DNA of 64,000 nt. It comes from Symbiodinium natans (taxonomy: Eukaryota > Sar > Dinophyceae > Suessiales > Symbiodiniaceae). This document shows positions 1 to 9,469 of the stretch, piece after piece. The stretch is from positions 1,296,251-1,360,250 of the forward strand of contig CAJNDS010002068.1 in assembly GCA_905221605.1 (NCBI GenBank), given 5' to 3'. The first letter of the stretch is position 1. Each line of letters starts with the position of its first letter. Position numbers and translations under genes: made by a program. The notes below the pieces were generated by a model. The model made no database searches, was not told where the DNA came from, and saw only the letters and a list, made by a program, of their open reading frames with translations.

Positions 1-145
1 GACACAGTCCCCAATCCTGAGCCGCCAGAACCTTCGCGAAAAGCAACATAGAATCCATTAAGCCCTGCAACCCTCCCTTACCAAAATCCGTACACCCTTT
101 CAAAACCTAAGAGCCCCAGAAACGCTTGGACCTTCCAGCCCCCCC

Positions 146-268
146 CCCCCACCCCTCACCCTCTCTCTTCTCTCTCCTCTCTCGCTGTCTCTCCCTCTCT
201 TTCTCTCTCTTTCTCTCTCTATCTCCCTCGCTCTCTCGCTCTCTCTCGCGCGCTCTCGCTCTCTTGCT
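146..268. repeat. CT-rich microsatellite
   Basis: A C run followed by degenerate (CT)n/(TCTC)n. All three frames are low complexity and no gene is visible in positions 1-530. Confidence 0.9.
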
Positions 269-535
269 CGTTTGAGTTCACAGGCGCTTTTTCATTTTCC
301 TTGGTATCCGGAAATAAACAGCACTCGATCGCAGAGTATGTATCCAGAATTCCTTGTCCTTGCTAGTATGTGTCATATATACTGACTACACAAAAGAGTC
401 CTGTTAACATTGCACGTCCTGGTTCGCGATGTCGAGTGCTCCAAGGGAGCTTTTTTTCATTCGCTCCTATGTTTTGATCATGATTAACCCCCCCCCCCCT
501 CCCTTCCCCAAGCTTCCCGGCAATGAAGAATCCAA

Positions 536-896
536 TTCGGCCCTCCCAAACCCGAAAGCCTAACCGTAAACTCAGAGAAAACCTAAACCCCAAAGCCCCA
601 AAACCTAAACCCCAAGCCCAAACCCCCAAACCCCAACTCCCAAACCCCCAAACCGCAACTAAACCAAACCCTAAACCGCACACCCTAAACCCTACACAAA
701 ACCCTAAACCCCAAACCCTAAACCCCAAGCCAGCCCCAAGCCCTTGCACCCTGACCAAACTCAAACCCGAAACCCCAAACCCCAAACCCTAAACCCCAAA
801 CCCCAAATCCCAAACCCCAAACCCTAAACCCTAAACCCTAAACCCTCAACCCTAAACCCTAAACCCTAAACCCTAAACCCAAACCCTATAAACCCT
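536..896. repeat. Degenerate CCCTAAA/CCCCAAA telomere-like array
   Basis: About 50 units of seven bases, degenerate at the left (CCCCAAA, CCCCAAG) and becoming perfect CCCTAAA toward 830-890. The graded decay looks like an old array renewed at one side. The Pro/Lys/Asn-rich open frame through it is an artefact of the heptamer. Confidence 0.95.
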
Positions 897-903
897 AGAC
901 CAG

Positions 904-972
904 GCTGCCGCTGAAGTGCCTCCGGAGTCCACGCCCCGCGCTGCAGCGGGAGATGCAAAGGCCATGCCTGCG
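904..972 (+). CDS. Candidate internal exon, Ala/Pro-rich linker
   Basis: Bounded by CAG at 901-903 and GT at 973-974, giving 69 nt, exactly 23 codons in phase 0, with no stop. The translation is rich in Ala, Pro and Glu (AAAEVPPESTPRAAAG), typical of a disordered linker. It follows directly on a CCCTAAA array. No family is recognised. The compositional contrast with the T-rich sequence after 975 supports an exon edge. A chance frame of this length cannot be excluded. Confidence 0.35.
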
Positions 973-1740
973 GTGCTTTCTAGGTTTTGTGTTTAAGTTG
1001 TTTAAATTATTTTTTGTTTTTGGTTTGTTTAGTTTCTTTTGTTTTTTTCTTCAGGGGTTTGTTCAGGTTTTGTTTAGTTTTTTGTAATATCTGTTTTAAA
1101 ATGGGTTTTTTTTCGTCGAGAAGTTGGCCCAACTGGCTCAAGCAGGCCAGTTTTAGCTTCACTGCATGCTCAATCAAGCAAGGCAAAAACATCTTGAGGG
1201 GCTTATGCTTGGAGGTTCATGGCAGTCATAAGTAGGGTTATAAGTATGTCTGTCACATAGCTATCTTTTTACCCAATTTAGATCTAGCTAGGGCACTTGC
1301 AACCCTACTTAGAACTGCCCATGCCTCCAAGTACGACTTAGGGTTCAGGGTTTAGGGAAGTTTAGGGTTTAGGGTTAGTAAGTCTACTTAGTATCCGCGA
1401 GAAACCCTATTTCAATGCCCACAACTCCACTTACTACGAGGTACCTTATGGGGGTCCTGACCCCTTAGTTAAGGAATATTCCTTGAATTATGACAGGGTT
1501 CCTTATATGGTTTCAGGGATATTCCTTAATAGAGATAAGGGTAGAGTTCACAGAGTTTGGGACTTTGGCTTAGGGCTTGCCCGACTATTCAGACTACGAT
1601 CGCTTACATGCTTTTGCTAGCTAGTGTCGCTTTACTTTTATGACTTGGGATGACCCCCCCCCCCTCTTTACTAACAGTCCTTTAGGGATTATAGTACTAA
1701 AAACCAGGGGAATGATAATAGAAGGGGCTGAGCCCAGAAG
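973..1740. other. Intron-like sequence with MITE remnants
   Basis: T-rich sequence with no convincing frame. It holds one CTTGGAGGTTCATG-family element (1207-1333) and a remnant of the CCCAGAGAGCCC family (about 1440-1560: AAGGAATATTCCTT motifs). The rest shows nothing recognisable. Confidence 0.5.
1207..1333. mobile_element. MITE, CTTGGAGGTTCATG family
   Basis: The left end CTTGGAGGTTCATGG and right end CATGCCTCCAAG are inverted, with the internal inverted motif AAGTAGGGTTATAAGT / AACCCTACTT. It has no coding capacity. It is one of at least 13 copies in the window. Confidence 0.75.
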
Positions 1741-1799
1741 TGGGCAAGCTCTTAAACCCTAAACCCTCAACCGCAGCGCTTGTGCCATTTTGCGTGCAG

Positions 1800-2159
1800 G
1801 CACACTGTCATTTAACAAGCGCCAGACAAAAGTTGTACGGCGCGTGAACTTTATTGAGTTGTAACTATTTGTTTAGCCTTTGGAGGGTTCTCTTCTTGTA
1901 GGAAAGGAACTTCACGCGCATACTCACACGGTACTTAAAAAATTGAGCACGTGAAGGGATCAAAGACATTAACATCATGAAGCAGGCGCCCAGAAAGCCA
2001 TTATTTATTCCCTAAACCCTAAATTGACTCGTATTGGGCTCTCTCGGGACAGTCACCAACATTCCGGCAGGCCACATTGAAGCGCCGGCGAACATCCGAG
2101 GCCGGTCGAATACCGGAGCCTCAGTAACCACCCATATGGTCCCCTTGAAGGACTCCTAG
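1800..2159 (+). CDS. Cluster of three short candidate exons
   Basis: Three open stretches follow each other: 1800-1864 after GTGCAG (TLSFNKRQTKVVRRVNFIEL then stop), 1902-1954 after a pyrimidine-rich TTCTCTTCTTGTAG (KELHAHTHTVLKKLST then stop), and 2028-2159 (43 codons, ending MVPLKDS and stop). The second acceptor is the best splice signal here. Each ends in its own stop, so they cannot all be exons of one intact gene. They may be alternative readings, a decayed gene, or chance. No family is recognised. Confidence 0.25.
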
Positions 2160-2340
2160 TTATACCATGACACTTTCCCAGCATAGTTATTCATTCAAAA
2201 TAGCTACAGGGCTCCTGGTTTAATGCAGTTCACAACCCCAAGCTCTATACCCTTCCGGTTTCGAGTTTTGGGGCAGTGGCTGCTTGATTCTGCACCTGCA
2301 TAAGGCTGCTCTTAAGGGACTTGACGGGTGGCGTGCGCGC

Positions 2341-2887
2341 CCTAAATTTAAGAGCCTCCGGCTCAAGCCGCCGACCCCGCTGGAGCATAGTTGAGAGGTC
2401 TAAACCCGCTCGCATGGTTCGAAGATCATCCCAGCCTGCTCGGCAGAGTTCTGTGAAACGTTTGGGGGGGGTAGGGGGTAGCACCAGGACAAGCTGAAGC
2501 CAAAAAGACAGGTGGGTGGGGGGGGTCGGGGGGGGGTGGGGGGGGGGGGTCCGAGGGGGGGCGGGGGGGGGGGGGGGTGGGCGGGGGGGTGGGGGGGGGT
2601 GGGGGGGGGGGGGGTGGGGGGGTGGGGGTTGGGGGGGGGGGGTGGGGGGGGGATGGGGGGGGGGGGTGGGGGGGGGGGGGGGGGGGGTGGGGGGTGGGGG
2701 TGGGGTGGGGGGGGTGGGGGGTGGGGGGTGCGGAAAACGCTGATTTTGCTGAGGGCGCCCCTACCCCCTGTGCTGAACCGCCTGTTTACGCTGTGCGGGT
2801 GGCGCGGTCCTCCACGAAAAAATTGTGCACCGACCCCCCCTACCCCCCCTCCCCCCCCCCCCCCGTTTTGGGGCAGGGTCGGCGGAT
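2341..2887. mobile_element. G-tract element, copy 1
   Basis: A repeat unit shared with 46308-46897. It has a common left flank (AAGAGCCTCCGGCTCAAGCC), a roughly 200-bp impure G tract (2512-2740), a common unique core (GCTGATTTTGCTGAGGGCGC and onward), a C tract, and an end reading GGGTCGGCGG. CCGCCGACCC at 2368-2377 is the exact reverse complement of GGGTCGGCGG at 2876-2885, so 2368-2885 may be an element with 10-bp terminal inverted repeats. Gly/Pro-rich frames through it are low complexity, not genes. Confidence 0.75.
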
Positions 2888-2964
2888 GATTGGTTGTGTT
2901 TTGCAGCCCGGAATCTAAACCGTTGGTGGGTTCATTCAGTATTCCATGCTGGTAAGCTATATAT

Positions 2965-3066
2965 GATCACTTCTCTAGACTATGGTCCCTGTTGGGGTCC
3001 TTACTATCAGTCGGCCCCTCTTATTTCCGGTACCCCAAAAAAGGGACCCTAACTTAGAGAAGTGAC
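2965..3066. mobile_element. Small inverted-repeat element, GGTCACTTCTCTA family
   Basis: The left end GATCACTTCTCTAGACTATGG is mirrored by the right end TTAGAGAAGTGACC. The internal arms GTCCCTGTTGGGGT and ACCCCAAAAAAGGGAC are also inverted. A related copy lies at 44036-44127. Confidence 0.7.
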
Positions 3067-3184
3067 CAGATGCAGGATGAAGGAACTTAGAACTGTCGGT
3101 GCAGGGCGTATTGCAAGCTCAGTGGCAGGCTGTCGGAGAGGCGCCTAACGCCTCATCTCCTGCACTGCACAAAACTCCCCGCTT

Positions 3185-3294
3185 TGGTAGCCTAGTGGTA
3201 CCCTTTGCCTTTCTTTTGGTTCAAGGTTCCCTTCTAAACTAACCCACCCACACAGGGTACCCGTCTCATAATATGTTACTGGGTTACCAAGCCT
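3185..3294. mobile_element. MITE, TTGGTAGCCCAGT family
   Basis: TTGGTAGCCTAGTGG at the left and TTACTGGGTTACCAAG at the right form terminal inverted repeats around about 80 bp of non-coding sequence. Relatives lie at 27265-27333 and 54659-54851. Confidence 0.7.
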
Positions 3295-3334
3295 CCAGGA
3301 ATCACGTCACATCTGTTTGTACTACACACTACCC

Positions 3335-3446
3335 CAGAGAGCCGTTAATCGCCCCTGAATTCAGGGATATACCTTAAACTATGAAGGGATCCTTAGTATG
3401 ATCTCAGGTATATTCCTTATTTGAGGGGGTTTTAAGGGTTCTTTGG
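3335..3446. mobile_element. MITE, CCCAGAGAGCCC family
   Basis: Starts CCCCAGAGAGCCG and ends TTCTTTGGG, with paired internal motifs AGGGATATACCTTAA and AGGTATATTCCTTA around GGGATCCTTA. Other copies are at 14985-15093, 26966-27044, 31715-31800 and 55668-55765. Confidence 0.6.
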
Positions 3447-3524
3447 GACCATGAACGCCAGGCGCCGCTGGAGCGCGCTCGACAGGCCAAGGCCGAGAAA
3501 AGGGCCGCCAAGGCCATCCATTAG
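3447..3524 (+). CDS. Candidate terminal coiled-coil exon
   Basis: Open frame of 25 codons ending in TAG at 3522-3524. The translation is Arg/Ala/Lys/Gln-rich (LERARQAKAEKRAAKAIH at the C end) and strongly helix-forming. An alternative acceptor CAG at 3459-3461 would give a shorter exon in the same frame. It resembles the other Glu/Ala/Gln/Lys mini-exons in the window, but has a stop instead of a donor. A degenerate TTTAGGG array starts right after it. Confidence 0.4.
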   Translation, partial: DHERQAPLERARQAKAEKRAAKAIH

Positions 3525-3832
3525 GGCACGGGGCCGGGTTTAGGGCTTAGGGTTCAGGGTTCAGGGTTTAGGGTTTGCGGCCGAAAGAGTCGCTTTTCTA
3601 CGGTTCGAGGTTTAAGGTTTATTAGGGTTTAGGGTTGCGTTTATACCGCTCAGGGTTGAAGGTTTAGGGTGGTTTTTTTACGGTTCAAGGTTTAAGGTTT
3701 AGGGTTGAGGGTTGCTTTTGTACGGTTCAAGGTTTATAGGCTTTAGGGCGTTTAGGGTTTAGGGGCGCACTCCACGGCCGTTGCTCCAACGATGTCTGTT
3801 CCTGAGCAAAATAGAATCTTATTCCTCCACCT

Positions 3833-3963
3833 TAAACCCTAAACCCGAAACCCTAAGCCCATAACCCTGAACCCTGAACCGTAAATTCTAAACCCTAAAC
3901 CCTAAACCCTAAACCCTAAACCCTAAACCCTAAACCCTAAACCCTAAACCCTAAACCCTAAGC
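3833..3963. repeat. CCCTAAA telomeric array
   Basis: Degenerate units at the left, then about nine perfect CCCTAAA units at 3893-3961. A short open frame follows (3982-4036, after GTGCAG, ending FIDTLPR and stop). Confidence 0.95.
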
Positions 3964-4126
3964 TTTATTCCTCCATCGTGCAGGCGGCGCGGGCGAGCCA
4001 CGCGAACGGCCTCTTCATCGACACTCTGCCGCGCTGATCTCTTCGGGGCATGGCAAGTACCAGGGGCTTGGGGTTGAGTTTTTCCCGAAACCCTGTTTGG
4101 TTTAGGGTTTAGGGTTTAGGAGTTAG

Positions 4127-4614
4127 GACTGAAGCTGCATGTGGTTCACTTGCCACCTGTCATTTTCGCTGGGCCCGAAAGGAACTTTCCAAGTCCAAGA
4201 AGTCACGAGATGTTCCATTTGCTGAAAACCTCTTGGCCTCTTCGCAAGGCACAGGACAGCTTCAGAAAAGGCTTCGAAAACACCACCCCGCAAAGGCCAC
4301 ACACACGCAAACCCTAAACCCTGAACCATGAAAACGAAACCCTATAAGCCTAAACCCTAAACCCTGAACCCTAAACCCTAAAACCCTAAAACCCTAAACC
4401 CTAAACCCGAAACCCTAAACCCTACACCCTAAACCCTAAACCCTAAACCCTACAACCTAAACCCTGAACCCTAAACCCTAAACCCTAAACCCTAAACCCT
4501 AAACCCTAAACCCTAAACCCCAAGCCCAACCTTCCCCTCAAGGGCTTTCCTTGCCCAGGACGAGCCCAGGGTGGAGGCGCATGAAGAGGCAGAGGCGCAG
4601 GCGGGCCGTGCAAG
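4127..4614 (+). repeat. Triplicated segment, diverged copy 1
   Basis: Homologous to 6216-6880 and 7294-7981: GCATGTGGTTCACTTG, TTTTCGCTGGGCCCG, AACTTTCCAAGT and ACAGCTTCAGAAAA are shared in order, then a CCCTAAA array, then the coiled-coil mini-exon. This copy lacks about 20 bases present in the other two near 4225 (TTGGCAATCTGTGTTTTTCA in the others). One frame stays open across that point only in this copy. Confidence 0.8.
4559..4614 (+). CDS. Coiled-coil mini-exon, triplicated family copy 1
   Basis: Acceptor CAG at 4556-4558 and a GT at 4615 bound 56 nt. The translation DEPRVEAHEEAEAQAGRA is Glu/Ala-rich and helical. It aligns codon for codon with the mini-exons at 6829 and 7930 (EEAQEAQEDAEAKVGRA). 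Conservation of an open, compositionally similar frame among three copies, one clearly older, supports coding. The host protein is unknown. A CCCTAAA array precedes it and a perfect TTTAGGG array follows. Confidence 0.5.
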
Positions 4615-4663
4615 GTTTGAGGCGACCACCGCCCTCAGAGAGCCTAACACCTTGGACCTTGGT

Positions 4664-4769
4664 AGTTTAGGGTTTAGGGTTTAGGGTTTAGGGTTTAGGG
4701 TTTAGGGTTTAGGGTTTAGGGTTTAGGGTTTAGGGTTTAGGGTTTAGGGTTTAGGGTTTAGGGTTTAGT
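4664..4769. repeat. TTTAGGG telomeric array
   Basis: About fourteen consecutive perfect TTTAGGG units, oriented opposite to the array at 4310-4535, so the mini-exon between them is bracketed by inverted telomeric arrays. Confidence 0.97.
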
Positions 4770-4794
4770 GTAGCGTTTAGGGAATAATAATCAG

Positions 4795-4899
4795 AGGGTT
4801 TTGAGAGGTTTGAAGAGGCTTAGGCCCACCAGGTTCTCCCAAACAGGACCAGAATTTGGAGGATTGACCATGCTGTCTGAGGGCAGGCTCTCGAGTTAG
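4795..4899 (+). CDS. Candidate terminal exon
   Basis: After CAG at 4792-4794 there is an open frame of 34 codons ending TAG at 4897-4899. It begins RVLRGLKRLRPTRFSQTG: a basic amphipathic start followed by a Gly/Ser/Leu tail. It lies between two TTTAGGG arrays. No family is recognised, and the length is compatible with chance. Confidence 0.3.
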   Translation, partial: RVLRGLKRLRPTRFSQTGPEFGGLTMLSEGRLSS

Positions 4900-5307
4900 G
4901 GTTCAGGGTTTAGGGTTTAGGGTTTAGGGTTTAGGGTTTAGTGTTTAGGGTCTGGGGAAAATCATGCTTTCTAGGGGTATCGGGCTCCTTACATATCTTC
5001 AGACCGCGAGCCCATCTTTCAGCCCAATTGATCGGGGTTTCGGGTTGGAGGGCTTCGGGTCTGGCCCTAAACCCTAAACCCTAAACCCGGAACCCTCTAA
5101 TTCTGTGAGGCTTAAGGACAAATGGAAAGCCGAAGTCGGCTGCTGTTTCTGGTTCTGTTTTGGTGCTTTATCTTCAAGCACTCTTCTGCTCTTGCGTCCG
5201 TGGCCTTGATCTTGCCTCAGCATATATACAGAGCACATGGACAGAGACACTCTGCCGTGCTCTTCTCTTCGGAGTATCTTGCTTCAGGGTTGACCGAAAC
5301 AAGCGGT

Positions 5308-5467
5308 TGTCCTGCTTGGAGGTTCATGGGCATGTATAAGTAGGGTTATGTGTATGGTAACTCTACTTACAACCCCATTTAGATTACTCATTGGCCTAAA
5401 GGACTTTTAGTAAAAGGGGGAACATCCCACGCCCTACTTATACCTACCCACATGAACCCCTAAGTGG
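5308..5467. mobile_element. MITE, CTTGGAGGTTCATG family
   Basis: Starts GCTTGGAGGTTCATGGGCATG and ends CATGAACCCCTAAGTGGGG, with the internal inverted motif ATAAGTAGGGTTAT / CCTACTTATA. The open frame from 5122 (Leu/Phe/Ser-rich start) runs into this element and is probably not a gene. Confidence 0.7.
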
Positions 5468-5943
5468 GGTTGCTTGCAGTTCTCCAACGCTTGGACGTGG
5501 CATCCAGGGGGGGGGGGGGCGTGTGATCTTTCTTGCGGCTGCTAGACCAAAAGAACCCTGAGTCGCCTTAAACCCTAAACCCCAAACAAACCCCAAACCC
5601 TAAACCCTACACGCGAACCCCTAGGCTCTTAAAACACTCCATTACGTGGTAGAAGGCTGGGGCCATGGGACCATGAGGTAGAGCCCTGGGGCAGCGGAGC
5701 CAGCGGGCGTGCACTGGAGCCCTTCAAACTGAGCTAAGGGACCCTGAGGCTATGGGACCATGGGGCCGTGGGGCCGGGAGGCCATGGGAGCGCATGGTGC
5801 AGCGAGCCAGGAGGCCATGGGGGCATGGGGCCATGAGCCATAAAACAATGCAAGGCATGCACTAGAGGTCTGGGGGGTGAAGGCGGTACTCAGGAGCACT
5901 GGGGCTTCACTGACGCCGCCCCCGCTCCCGCTGGGGTCGGCGG
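5468..5943. other. Non-coding stretch with GGGCCATGG-rich imperfect repeats
   Basis: A short G tract, brief CCCTAAA tracts, then a purine-rich imperfect repeat of GGGACCATGG/GGGGCCATGAG units (about 5660-5840). It ends GGGTCGGCGG (5934-5943), the same 10-mer that ends both G-tract elements. No gene is seen. Confidence 0.5.
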
Positions 5944-6880
5944 ATATACATATACATATGGGTTTTATGTGTATAGGGGAGTCAGATTAGGTGTCCCTTC
6001 TAGGAGTCACATACCCTATTCACTGCAATAGTATTTCGTAACGCTTGTAAATCATGTGTGCTATAACATACGCCCCTGAACCCTAAACCCATCAAACCCT
6101 AATTCTATCTTTTTACTGTAAGACGAGGTCGTATGAGTTCGTAAACTTTAGCACGGTGTGTACTGCGGCATTCGCCCCATCGTCCTATAATTAGGCTCCT
6201 CAAGGTCGGGATAAAGTGAAGTTGCATGTGGTTCACTTGGAACCTTCAGTTTTCGCTGGGCCCGCAAGGGACTTTCCAAGTTCAAAAAGCCACGAGATGT
6301 TCCAGTTGTTCAAAACCTCTTGGTTGGCAATCTGTGTTTTTCACGTCTTCACAAGGTACAGAACAGCTTCAGAAAAAGCTTGGAAAGCACCGCCTCACAC
6401 TGGCCACACCCTGAACCCTGAACCCTGAACCCTAAACCCTGAACCCTAAACCCTAAACCGTAAACCCTATAACCCCAAACCCTAAACCCTAAGCCCTATA
6501 ACCCTAAACCCTAAACAACTTTGTCGGCCCGAAGTCCGGACAAAACTCCAGACCCAAACCCTACACATGTTCTGCAAAGCCCCTAAACTCGATAAATCCT
6601 AAGCCCTGAACCCTGAACCCTAACCCGAAACTTCCCCTAAACCCTAAACCCTAACCCTAAACCCTAAACCCTAAACCCTAAACCCTAAACCCTGAACCCT
6701 GAACCCTGGACCCTAACCCTGAACCCTGAACCCCTGAACCCTGAACCCTGAACCCTAAACCCTAAACCCTATAACCCTAAACCCTGGACCCTAACCCGAA
6801 ACTTTCCCTGAAGGGCTTTCTGTGCCAGGAAGAGGCTCAGGAGGCCCAGGAGGATGCAGAGGCGAAGGTGGGTCGTGCAA
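5944..6880 (+). repeat. Triplicated segment, copy 2 (about 940 bp)
   Basis: Nearly identical to 7020-7981, offset about 1077 bp: an AT/TA dinucleotide start, GGGTTTTATGTGTATAGGGG, a non-repetitive block, a degenerate CCCTAAA/CCCTGAA array (6410-6805), then the mini-exon. Very low divergence from copy 3 indicates a recent tandem duplication, separated by about 140 bp. Confidence 0.92.
6829..6867 (+). CDS. Coiled-coil mini-exon, copy 2
   Basis: CAG acceptor at 6826-6828 and an AAG|GTGGGT donor at 6865-6870, giving 39 nt or 13 codons in phase 0 (EEAQEAQEDAEAK). A GTCG lies four bases further on, as in other family members. The high Glu/Ala/Gln content implies a coiled coil. Confidence 0.5.
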
Positions 6881-7019
6881 ACCATGGGGTTACAAGTTAT
6901 AACGAATAACCATTCCCATGAAGGGACTAAAGGAGGGACCATTCGGGGACCTTAGGAGCTGCCTTCGGGCTACTCAAGTGTAGAAAGGGACTTGACAAGG
7001 TATATACATATATATATAT

Positions 7020-7981
7020 ATATACATATACATATGGGTTTTATGTGTATAGGGGAGTCAGATTAGGTGTCCCTTCCAGGAGTCACATACCCTATTCCCT
7101 GCAATAGTATTTCGTAGCGCTTGTAAATCATGTGTGCTATATAACATACGCCCTGAACCCTAAACCCATCAAACCCTAATTCGATCTTTTTTACTGTAAG
7201 ACGAGGTCGTATGAGTTCGTAAGCTTTAGCACCGTGTGTACTGCGGCATTCGCCCCATCGTCCTATAATTAGGCCCCTCAAGGCCGGGATAAAGTGAAGT
7301 TGCATGTGGTTCACTTGGAACCTTCAGTTTTCGCTGGGCCCGCAAGGGACTTTCCAAGTTCAAAAGGCCACGAGATGTTCCAGTTGTTCAAAACCTCTTG
7401 GTTGGCAATCTGTGTTTTTCACGTCTTCACAAGGTACAGAACAGCTTCAGAAAAAGCTTCGAAAGCACCGCCTCACACTGGCCACACCCTGAACCCTGAA
7501 CCCTAAACCCTGAACCCTAAACCCTAAACCCTAGACCGTAAACCCTATAACCCCAAACCCTAAACCCTAAGCCCTATAACCTTAAACCCTAAACAACTTT
7601 GTCGGCCCGAAGTTCGGACAAAACTCCAGACCCAAACCCTACACATGCTCTGCAAAGCCCCTAAACTCGATAAATCCTAAGCCCTGAACCCTGAACCCTA
7701 ACCCGAAACTTCCCCTAAACCCTAAACCCTAACCCTAAACCCTAAACCCTAAACCCTGAACCCTGAACCCTGAACCCTGGTTCCTGAACCCTGAACCCTG
7801 AACCCCTGAACCCTGAACCCTGAACCCTGAACCCTGAACCCTGAACCCTAAACCCTAAACCCTATAACCCTAAAACCCTAAACCCTGGACCCTAACCCGA
7901 AACTTTCCCTGAAGGGCTTTCTGTGCCAGGAAGAGGCTCAGGAGGCCCAGGAGGATGCAGAGGCGAAGGTGGGTCGTGCAA
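7020..7981 (+). repeat. Triplicated segment, copy 3
   Basis: Same order of blocks as copy 2, with a slightly longer CCCTGAA-rich array. Copies 2 and 3 share the roughly 20-base insertion relative to copy 1. The junction to unique sequence is at GTGCAAG, right after the mini-exon, so the duplication boundary coincides with the exon end. Confidence 0.92.
7930..7968 (+). CDS. Coiled-coil mini-exon, copy 3
   Basis: Identical in sequence to the mini-exon at 6829-6867, with the same CAG acceptor and AAG|GTGGGT donor. If both copies are used in one transcript, the protein would carry a tandemly repeated helical segment. Confidence 0.5.
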
Positions 7982-8115
7982 GATTTAGCCCCCCAAAAAA
8001 CACAAAAAAAAAAAAAAAACAAAAAACAAAGCAGCCTTACCCTTAGTAATTCAAGGTTTAGGGTCTAGGGCCAAAGTTTAGGGTTTCGGGATATTCCAAG
8101 GGTTTCGGTTTCAAG

Positions 8116-8252
8116 GGGTTGCAGCAGAGTTGTCTAAAGACTTTGTTCGGTTGTTCAAGAAGGGCTTTGAGGGTTTCAGGATGTTGCCATTGGAGGTGGT
8201 TAGAGAGTTCAATGTAATGTCTACTGTCCCATACTTAGGGCGTAGGGTTTAG
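8116..8252 (+). CDS. Candidate helical exon
   Basis: Forty-three codons free of stops and of telomeric repeats until the end, with Leu/Phe/Val/Lys/Glu composition (ELSKDFVRLFKKGFEGFRML) suggesting amphipathic helices. Possible donors are GTAATG (about 8213) and GTAGGG (8242). A second frame is also open for most of this stretch. No domain is recognised. Confidence 0.35.
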
Positions 8253-8662
8253 AACCCTATATCCTAAACCTTAAACCCTAAACCCGAAACCCTAAATCTA
8301 AACCCTAAACCCTAAACCCTAAAGGTTTAGGTTTCAATGCCTCTCGAGTCCAGGATTGAGGGTTTAGGGTTTAGGGAAGACTCTGCTGTCTAGGGGTATG
8401 GGGCTCAGTTGATAGGGATTCGGCTTAGAGGGCTGTGGCTCCGTGAGGGTTGAGCACAATGAAGTCGGCTGCTGTTTTTCTGTTTGTTTCATAAACCCTA
8501 AACCTGAACCCTATACCCTAAACCGAAAACCCTGAACCCTGAACCCTAAACCCTATACACCCCAAACCCCATGCCTGGTTGTTATTGTTTGCAACTCTTC
8601 TGTTGTCCTGCGTCCGTGACCTTGGTCTTGCCTCAGCGTGGAGCCAGAGCAGGCGTTTGTTT

Positions 8663-8741
8663 CCCGTTGTTTAGGGTTTAGGGTTTAGGGTTTAGGGTTT
8701 AGGGTTTAGGGTTTAGGGTTTAGGGTTTAGGGTTTAGGGTG
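8663..8741. repeat. TTTAGGG telomeric array
   Basis: About eleven consecutive TTTAGGG units, followed directly by a CTTGGAGG-family MITE (8745-8861). Confidence 0.95.
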
Positions 8742-8744
8742 TAA

Positions 8745-8861
8745 CGTGGGTAGTTAGAAGTAGGGTTATAGCAGGGTTATAAGTGTTCTCAAATGAAAGG
8801 GTTGCAAGTGTAGTTACCATACTTTAGAACCCTACTTGTAACCACTCATGAACCTCCAAGA
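8745..8861. mobile_element. MITE, CTTGGAGGTTCATG family
   Basis: The right end ACTCATGAACCTCCAAG is intact. The left end is replaced by the telomeric array, but GGGTAGTTAGAAGTAGGGTT remains. The array therefore begins inside or at the edge of the element. Confidence 0.65.
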
Positions 8862-8875
8862 ACCCCCAGACCCAG

Positions 8876-8949
8876 CTGCTTCAATGGCAACCTTGAGCGG
8901 CAACTCTGACACCCCGAAACCCAAGAGTAGGAAGCGCAAGTACAAATAG
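8876..8949 (+). CDS. Candidate terminal exon with basic (NLS-like) tail
   Basis: CAG at 8873-8875, then 24 codons to TAG at 8947-8949. The C-terminal residues KPKSRKRKYK form a classical basic nuclear-localisation cluster at the extreme end of a protein. The cluster and the defined stop make this better than an average short frame, but no family is recognised. Confidence 0.35.
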
Positions 8950-9469
8950 CAGATCCTAAGCCCTAGTACTAATACTTAGCTGCAAGGGTAGCAGAGTATC
9001 GACTTGTATAATTTGTTGCATTTTGTAAGTGTGCAATGGTCTCGGTATCTTCCCCTACGCATCTGGCCGCCTAAGCCCCAACCCGAAACCTGAAACGCGA
9101 GACCCTCACGCCAGGAGTTCTGGGACGATGTGTATCCTGCTGCATCCTCAGCTTGGGTCGATTGGCTTTGGGTCTATGGTCCCTTCTTCCCTTTCATGAT
9201 AGTAGGGTTTAGGGTAAAGGGTCTAGGGGGCTTAAGGGCTCAAGCGCGTTCAAGGGTTTATGGGTTTAGGGGTTTAAGGGTTCCAGGGTGCAAGGGTGCA
9301 AGGGTTCAAGAGTTTAAAAGTTTAAGGGTTTAATAGGGTTTAAGGGTTCAAGGGTTCAAGTGTTTAGGCTTTGAGCCCTAAGCTAAAGGTGCAAACTAAG
9401 GGTGTAGGGTGTAGGGTGCATCTTCCTTAATCCTCCCCAGTCTCCCAGACCGAGCCCCCCAAAGTCCCG

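Noticed and set aside
536-900. A chromosome end (true telomere) at the left of the window
   Set aside because: The array is internal, degenerate and followed by 63 kb with arrays in both orientations.
2356-2366. Dinoflagellate spliced-leader 3' end (GGCTCAAG within CCTCCGGCTCAAG)
   Set aside because: Only the last eight bases agree; the upstream leader sequence is absent and the match lies in a repeated element.
2512-2889. Gly-rich and Pro-rich long open frames in the G-tract element (also 46431-46859)
   Set aside because: They are translations of near-homopolymer G or C; all frames are open and composition is degenerate.
6216-6428. 70-residue protein from the triplicated segment (also 7294-7506)
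   Set aside because: The frame differs from the one open in the older copy, and about 20 bases are inserted relative to it; no splice evidence supports it as a single exon.
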